DNA of 64,000 nt. Source: Klebsormidium nitens (Eukaryota > Streptophyta > Klebsormidiophyceae > Klebsormidiales > Klebsormidiaceae). Both the position numbers and the translations under genes were made by a program. The notes below the pieces were generated by a model. It had not been told where the DNA came from. It did not search any database and was given only the letters and a program-made list of their open reading frames with translations. The stretch spans positions 1 through 64,000 of the forward strand of contig DF237423.1 in NCBI GenBank assembly GCA_000708835.1, written 5' to 3'. Every line of letters starts with the position of its first letter. Position 1 is the first letter of the stretch. This document shows positions 57,301 through 64,000 of this stretch, one piece after another.

Positions 57301-59808
57301 ATACCTTACCCTTAAAAGTGAAGTGTCAAAAAAGCACGTAGATACTGCTAGAGCGCCCATGTCCTCTGAAGTGGCATGATCGTCCGACGTGTTGGTGAAG
57401 CAACGGAATCGGAACTTGTCCTTGACTTGTCCTTGGCTGTAGTAAGTTCTCGTCACCACGACATTCAAAGAAGTTGCTGGTTTTTCAGCTGTACTTTGAA
57501 ATTTTACGTGACAAATTCCATGATGTAATCAGCGGATGAATCAGGGGCCAACGAAAAGATAGGGTCACAAGAGCAGACGGACAACTTAAAAAACTTACTT
57601 CAGCCCGTTACCATTGTGGAAACCGAAAGCTATCGAATGCCAGTCTTAAAAATGATTTGACTTGAATAGCCCAAGACACAACGCAGCTGGCCGAGCCTGA
57701 GCAGAGGGAACTCCGTGCTGATTTGAAGAAAGGCAACACCGCACACACCATAAGACTGTGGGAAAGGCGTGATAGATAAGGGTCTGCATCACCCGGAAAA
57801 GCTTGGTTGAAGATCGTCAACAAAGAACTCAACTTCAGGATCCGGTCCCGTATAAGGATTCTTTGAGAGTGCTCAGAAGTGAGACACACTCGCTTGACAC
57901 TCATAGTAATGCCAGTTGGCTTGAGATGTGAAACGCAGGTCTCACCAGCGCACACCGTCTTCGCTCGGCACCACGACATTGAAGTTGTGCGCGACGAAGA
58001 TAGGGGTCCCAGTGAACCCCCGCGCTGCCCGCCAGCCAAACTGCCTCCGAAGGATGCGCTTTGCAGCGCGCACCTGCTTCTTGTTGGGAACCAGCTTGAA
58101 GGCATCTGAGTCCATCTGCATAATGCGGCAGAGTGTTTAATCGAAACACTTGAGCAGGTGTGGGGTTCTTGAGTGTAGCCTAAGTGAGACTTGTTGGCTA
58201 ATGAGTGTCCAACTGAGACACTTACAATTGATGGAAGAGGCTTCCACTCAGATAGAGGAATGAGCAGACGCCTACTTTCGCAGAGGTTCATTCAGAGGTG
58301 GATACTCATACGACGATTTGGCTTGAGCGAAACGGATAAGTTGCTAATCAAAGCGGCTATATTTGGTTGGTGGGAGGATCAGCACGCTGACATGCCAGGT
58401 GTACTACCGTGAGTGTCCCCTACTGCGCAAGAAAAAGGCACCAGCGGAAGGTCGGTTCACGATGTCGGGGAGGGGCAAGCTACCAACCAAGATTGCTATG
58501 TCGGAGGTGCGATTCTGACCTTAATGCAGTTGTAAGCATCCTGGAGGGAACACTCCACTACCGTGCTGCTCGACACCTCTGGCGACAAGAGCCAGCCCGC
58601 TTTAGTGACGTCGACCTGGCGGCCTGCACAAAGGAGGACATACAACCAAGTTTGTAAGCAGACTTCTGTTTGTATATAAGAGTCCTGCCACTGTACGGTG
58701 GGAGTAACGCCGCAAAAGACCTTCAGCACTTCTCTAGTTCTAATGTTGTGATTGTGACTTGATTAATAGTTTCACACAACCAAAGAAACAAGCTAGCTCA
58801 GGGAAACAGGCTGGACGAGAGTGGAGAACGGATTCAAGATCTGCTTTTCCATGCTCCCACTCTAAATCTGTACCAAGTCGAAGTGAGCAGAGCAGAAAGA
58901 CGACGACTCACTTGCCGCCTCCTTGTCCAAAAAGAACTCGAAGCGCGGCTTCTCCCGGCCCCGGTTGACCCACCACAGGAGTCCCTTCTCCACCGCTCTC
59001 CCCACCGGCATGTCATTCATCGCTTCCAAGAAGCCAGGGAGAGGGTTTCCTGGGGGCAGCTTCTGCACAGGGCCCAGAGACACCATCTGCTTCCTGGCTC
59101 TGTCTCCCATGGTGTAAACGGACCCCACAAAGGTGGGCCCCAGGGGCCCTTCAGTGTCAGGGGTGTCAGCATTTGAATGGGGGGTCGGCTTATGGGAGTG
59201 AATGAGGGGAGTGGAAGACGGCTGTGCGCAACCGGAAGGGAAGGGGCTGGGGTCGTCGGCGATGAAGTTTGAGGAGGTGCCAGCGGAAAGGAGACCGGGG
59301 AGGGCGGCTGATGTCAGCGAAGCTGGGTTATCACCTCGTCCGTGGCTTTCACGAGTGGTGGTACGCCTTGATGCTGCACACAACGTAAAGAGCTATGTGA
59401 CAGTCGACCAGGCTGACAGCATTGCTGCTGAGAAGATTCAGGAATGTTTCCAGCCATGCCCTACTCACAGATAAGTTACAATGTGATTGTACCAACTAAG
59501 GCTGCTTAATCAGAGAATGTTCCTTCGAGCGACATTAACTTCCAGAATCATGCACTTGATAACAAAACCCACCACCATGAAAGTAATGACATTTTTCTTG
59601 AGTGAAGCCATCAATGGGCAAGGGAGGATTGACAGTGACTGATTTTGGCAGAGTCCTTATCCGAGGGCGCCACGCCATATCTTCATGCTTCAATCCAAGT
59701 GACCAACTCACCTGCACTGGTCCAAAGCTGGTCTGAACCGCTCTGTGTGAGCACCATTGGTAGTTCCATTCTGCCTTCTTGAAAGCTCTTCTCACGAGGG
59801 ATGCACTT
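54354..59808 (-). CDS. Tic22-like family protein (first exon not found)
   Basis: Related to plant Tic22-like proteins, intermembrane-space factors of chloroplast protein import; assignment is by pattern. Supported exons: 59808-59712, 59373-59335, 59221-58916, 58115-57946, 57267-56976, 56120-54354 (about 890 aa). Landmarks: QGVPPLVKATDE; FVGSVYTMGDRARK; PRFEFFLDKEA; then FKLVPNKKQVRAAKRILRRQ, FTGTPIFVARNFNVVVP and WYTPCFLDKSALHSALDRSV. VDKILLNLAAVYAQ joins DLFDDVVLGNKWGRS and FSISVDSFEDCAAAAEAAA. The two 'FFLDKEA/CFLDKSA' half-modules are as expected for Tic22. The last exon adds about 500 low-complexity Gly/Ser/Arg-rich residues, unusual for the family. The intron after DKEA uses GC|AAGT instead of GT. 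The small intron 59334-59222 is required to keep the frame. The start codon and any transit peptide lie in an upstream exon I could not place. Confidence 0.62.
56085..56365 (-). repeat. Three copies of the last Tic22-like exon's 5' edge
   Basis: Acceptor plus GACCTTTTCGACGACGTGGT-type sequence (DLFDDVVLGNK) starts at 56120, 56231 and 56341 in gene orientation, about 111 bp apart. Each is preceded by a T/C-rich ...CAG. The 56231 copy is open in frame into the 56120 copy; the 56341 copy meets a stop after about 18 codons. Confidence 0.92.
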
Positions 59809-60778
59809 CTAAACAAACGGCTTGAACATGAGCGGTGTTGGTAACCACACCTTCACATCCAAAAAACCCTCCTCCTCTAAGAATGTGAGCTAGCTTCTAC
59901 TTTGGAAGTTGCAAGCTAGCTAGTTGCAAAGAGTTACCTGACATGGTAACGCCCTGACAATCTGCAATCTTTAAACAGATAATGATGCAGCCGCTGGTCG
60001 GCACAGCAATCCAGCACCCGCAAACTCTGTGCCAGGCGGAAATGTCAAATATCTTTCTGCCAGCTGCCGCTTCTGACTACCCTTACACTCCTGACTCAGA
60101 TAAGAAGAGCTATCCTCAAAGTGCCCTGGAACAGCGCTGCAACTTGGTACCCCTCTCTTTGCGGAAGCTGCTTCTGCTGCTGAACGATGAATCCTCTGTC
60201 AATGGCTTCCTCCTCATGAGATCTAGCAAGGTGGGAGAAAATATTCGAGGTTTTCTGGATGTGGGATAAGTAGGCAGCAATCTCCAAGACATGCGCGTAG
60301 CCCTTAGTCCAATATTCTTTTGGAAGACAATATGACGGGCGATAATCGATTATAAGCGGAGGGCTGACTAGTGCCGAAATTTCTAGCTTTCCCGAAATGC
60401 CTGGCCCTGGAGCTGGAGCTGGGCAGAGTCTTCTGAGAAGTCTAGACTCTGATTGTCGCCACTCGCATTGCTGCAGGTTTCGCCATGATGATGTGGTCTG
60501 CAAAGGTAGAGTAGCTTTCCTAGTCAAACGTTCAGACTCGCAACAGAATGTGTACTCGCTCTTAGGTCCATGGTTCACGCTACGGCCTTATAAAAGAAGT
60601 ATGTATGTATGTATGTATGTATGTGGTCTGCAAAGCTACTGTAGCTGAGCATACAAAATAAGAGTATCAAAGCTGGTGCATTGTGGGAGGTGGTGTAGCA
60701 GTCCAGCTTGTTGAAAGTCCCGCTTGATTCCCTGCAAAAACTGGGTCTGCGTCGGAAGTGGTTTGGCTTCATACCACC
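59809..60778. other. Divergent spacer between Tic22-like and OTU genes
   Basis: Presumably holds both promoters and the missing first Tic22-like exon. A short (ATGT)n microsatellite lies at about 60598-60624. Open stretches on both strands here have no confirmed splice context. Confidence 0.5.
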
Positions 60779-63700
60779 ATGGGAGCAGCAAGCAGCTCCG
60801 ATGCTCCTCCTGACTGCGCGCAAGGAGTCCGCTTCACCAGCATTCGAGGGGTTGGGGCCGCTGACGTGCTCTGGGATGGAGATGATTGGGGACGATCAAA
60901 AGGTATTTACTTGATGCCCTTTGCTATCACAATCAGCATTTGCCCCCCTGGTTTTTGAGTTAAGCTGGACTAATTTCAATTCCAGAAGCGCTGCATCGCT
61001 ACGAAAACTCAACCCGGAAGAATCAATGAGAATCTCAGAATTGTATAGGGTGCCAGTTCCGCAACAATTGTCTCACTGAGCGCTGTTGGTTTTTCCACAA
61101 TTGCATGTTGGCGCCACCGCATGTCGTGGACAAAGTGTTGGCATAGATTGCGAATAGCCCCCTGTTACTTCACAAGCTTTGATCTTTCTGAGATACAAGC
61201 TTTTCAAGCCAACCAGAAATACACCGATTAGCAACTGCCACCAGGAAGCTGCATCTTTGAAATCTACCAGGCTTGCGAGGCGTATCAGCTTGAAAGATGG
61301 AAGCAGTCATTGCCACCTCTGCCAGAAGTGCATTGCCACCTCTGCCAGAAGTGTTGAAAAGGGGAATTGATCATTGACAATCCAAAAGCAGAACAGTTCT
61401 TTGACAGTTGCACATTTGAAGGTCTGCCAGTTCCAACCAGACATTAAGGCAGTGTAGCTGAATACCATGATGTCAGCTTTTCTCATTGATGCTTATGGCA
61501 TGATTTCCTGTTGCAGGTGGTCAGTTGTTAGAATCAAGGATGTTTGAGTTGGAGATACACACGTTTCCAGAAAGAGGGCCTCCGCTCGCGTCCATGACCA
61601 ACAATCTGTTCACCCGGGACTGGGCGAACCCCATTCTTTCAAACTTCAAGCTAAGAAGGTAGGTCAGGAGCCTCCGAAGATTGTTCAGTTGAGGCAGGGA
61701 CACCAAGTATACTCATAGGCACTCCTCTTGAAAGAGACGCTGGCAGATCTGCACGTAACGTCTTACAAGGTCAGTGGGAAGTTGATTCCTCCCGTGCAAG
61801 GCAGCCTTTCAGCAGTCCAGCTTGCTCTGCACCGGCTCCTCTTTGGATTCTTGCCTTTGCTTCTGATTGCCACTAGTAGACTTCACCAGCAAAGATGGAT
61901 ACCCCACGTTTCAGGGTCCAGAGAGCCAATGATAAGAAGCCAGAGCACCTTCGGCTGGTCAAGATACGGGGGGACGGCAAGTGTCTATTCAGAGCTATGG
62001 TGAGAATATTCTCTTCCCACTTTCTTCAACTGGCTGACCTTCCAACCCATTCTCATCAGCAAGGCTTCAACTTCAAGAATAAATCACATATGTTGCTTAT
62101 TCACACGTCGCAATCGTCCAGTGGGCTGGGCGCTCATCTCGACCTTGAGCAGACGTTTCTGTTGCCATCACAAGCTGGTGTTTGACATTTGAAAGCTCAT
62201 TCCGGCACGCAGTTTTTTTGTCGTCTGTTGATCAGAAACGGCAGGACAACCACAAAGTCAATCCAGAAGGTGCAGCCTTTACTTGGTTTACATGTCGTAA
62301 GGTATTAATCTAGACAAGACGTTGTTCAAATGTACGTCCTCTTTTTGACCCGTTCCGTCTTCTCCTCCAGGCATGCGGCCTTGCTGCGAATAAAGGAGAG
62401 GTCCTCGGGTTTCGGGAAGAAGAAGAAGCAGGTCCGTTGGCCTTCTTGCATTGCGTGCTAGTTGGCTGAGGCCAAAGCTAAGAAAATTGCTATCAGCATG
62501 TTCTAGCTGATTGACTATATTCAGTGATTCTCCTCCAACGCTTTACTAAAACGGAGTGGGCCCGAACCCTTCTTGGCCCGTCCTAAACGCTAAGATGAGA
62601 GGATAAATACAAGACGTTCCGCTTGTTTCTGCACAAGCTGAAAGCGTTCAAAAAGGTTCGTACTGATAACCACCGATTGTTTCCAGATAACGGACGCTGA
62701 ACCCGTTCTCACTGCTCTTGCGAATGCAGACAGTCTGCGCCTGGCGGTACACGACGCCCTATGTACAAACGAGCGGCGGCGGCGGCAGTACGAGGAGGCC
62801 CTCATTGCAATCACTTTAGACCAGTCCGTCGAAAGGTAAGACCGCAAGCCTAACCACTGCATGCCGAACCAATTTGATTTGCGGAGTCTCAGTCTTTGAT
62901 TCTTTACAGGCGTCAAACCGCGTTGCTCTTCATGAGTCGAGTGTGGAAGACTGCCATCAGTGTAAGTCTCAGTTGTGTGTTTGTACGACAATCTCATCTC
63001 AGCTTTATAGACGTTCTTTCAAGTGCAGCGTGCCTCTTTGTTCGGATTCTTTTTGTTATCTCGTCGGATCTGTCTGGCTGCCCAAAAGGCGGTCAATCGA
63101 ACATTCCTTTCCTAGGAGCTTTGCGGTTTCCTGCCCAGTTACCCTCTGTTAGCTGTTGTTAAGTATGCTTCGCTGGAGTAGCTCGTCACAAGGCCACTCC
63201 CAAACTCGGTTTCTCTAGCTCTGTTTCTCCCCAGCCTGTGGATAAGCGTTTGAAGAATCCGCTGACTCGCGCTTCTACTTGCTGGTCAGCGCCGAATGTA
63301 TATATGACTGCCGTAGGAAAGCCACTTCCTTTCCGGGTTGCAAGCAGGTACTGCACGCGATTAAGCAGACCAGATTTCTGGGGAGGGGAGCCGGAAATGC
63401 TGGTGAGTTCGCGGTCGTGGATTCGGAATCTGCGACTCGGTCTTCTTGCAGGTTGTATGGCGTCCCGTCTAATACAGGGTCAGTACGGCAGACCTTCTTA
63501 CATGAGGGCAAGCCAATTTGCGAAGTTGCTGGCCTATTTCCAAGTTGTTGGGACACAACGGACAATTTGTGCGTCGGCCAAGTGCGAAGTCCGCAAACTT
63601 GTGAAAGAAACTTATGGATCGGCCAGGGTTCTGGGATTGTCCAGAACCTTCTAAATTCCAGGTACGTTTTATGATTGATCAATGCGTTATCGTCTTTTCC

Positions 63701-64000
63701 ATTACGCAGGTCTTATCTCGAATGCTCAAGCTGCCAATATACGTCTACGTTCCAGAATCGACGGTAAGCGTGGCTCCTGTTGACCTTCCCCAATTCGGAC
63801 GTTCGACTGCCTGGGCGGATTCCGGTCGGAAGCATCAGCATAGACAGATAATTTGTCATCACCAAACCGTCTTCTTTCCTCCAACGTGTGTGCAACAGAG
63901 AAGCAAAACCCAAGAGTCGATTTTGATGAATCGACAGCCGTTATCCCCATTGCGCTTTACTGACGTCGGTTGCTCTGCCTTGCTTTTGCAGACGAGGTTC
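60779..64000 (+). CDS. OTU-family cysteine protease (deubiquitinase), 3' partial
   Basis: Ovarian-tumour-domain peptidase that would cleave ubiquitin chains. Exons: 60779-60902, 61517-61658, 61708-61769, 61890-61999, 62371-62431, 62730-62835, 63348-63402, 63710-63763 and probably 63992 onward; all phases match. The start is in a CCACCATGG context. The N-terminal ~115 residues (MGAASSSDAPPDCAQ; RMFELEIHTFPERGPP) have no recognised domain. The OTU core begins LVKIRGDGKCLFRAM with Asp138 and nucleophile Cys141. It continues ACGLAANKGEVLGF, LRLAVHDALCTNE, YCTRLSRPDFWGGEPEML and VLSRMLKLPIYVYVPES, the typical 'WGG-E-ML..LS...PI.VY' block. The catalytic His and C-terminus lie beyond the window. The exon-3 acceptor (61708) is chosen because it is the only one joining frames on both sides. 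Plant-type OTU family is likely; the exact subgroup is not resolved. Confidence 0.85.
61308..61353. repeat. 23-bp tandem duplication in OTU intron 1
   Basis: Two perfect head-to-tail copies of a 23-nt unit beginning CATTGCCACCTCTGCC and ending AGAAGTG. Confidence 0.95.

Noticed and set aside
59982-60266. Plus-strand 95-codon open stretch starting with two Met codons
   Set aside because: Overlaps protein-like minus-strand sequence that may be the missing Tic22-like first exon; neither has enough splice support to call.

Overview
This is a eukaryotic nuclear window. Every multi-exon gene can be rebuilt from GT...AG introns with matching phases, and exons are usually 40-250 nt. Several products are plastid-linked: an aldo/keto reductase with a transit-peptide-like N-terminus and a Tic22-like protein. 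Two others are ciliary types, an ARL6/BBS3 small GTPase and a CDKL5-type kinase. That mix suggests a green-lineage organism that still makes cilia, such as a streptophyte alga (Klebsormidium-like) or an early-diverging land plant. The taxonomic call is inference; there is no rRNA or organelle marker here.

Layout, left to right: (+) plastid-type aldo/keto reductase, 191-7204. (-) GT90 / POGLUT-like glycosyltransferase, 13526-8920. (-) CDKL5-like kinase, 22065-15444, 12 exons. (+) ARL6/BBS3 GTPase, 24161-26800, head to head with the kinase. (+) PLAC8-like cysteine-rich protein, 28340-33840. (-) FkbM-type methyltransferase-like gene, about 37604-35696. (-) HhH-GPD-like protein with an acidic repetitive tail, 46468-40220. 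(+) pyruvoyl-dependent arginine decarboxylase of the chlamydial AaxB type, 47461-51022. (-) single-exon F-box/LRR protein, 53570-52206. (-) Tic22-like protein, about 59808-54354. (+) OTU-type cysteine protease, 60779 to beyond the right edge.

Three things stand out. First, the arginine decarboxylase is a prokaryote-type self-cleaving enzyme, yet it is a complete seven-exon gene with its Thr-Ser cleavage site intact. Second, at least nine places carry decayed tandem copies ('echoes') of an exon edge plus neighbouring intron or 3' flank: the AKR, GT90, ARL6, HhH-like and Tic22-like genes each have such sites, and the PLAC8-like gene has several. Third, two copies of a roughly 180-bp terminal-inverted-repeat element flanked by TA lie 2.7 kb apart, and one occupies almost exactly an intron of the methyltransferase gene.

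The genes do not form one pathway. The only functional pairing suggested by layout is ARL6 with the CDKL5-like kinase, which share a 2.1-kb divergent intergenic region. The HhH-GPD-like gene and the arginine decarboxylase also diverge, from about 1 kb.
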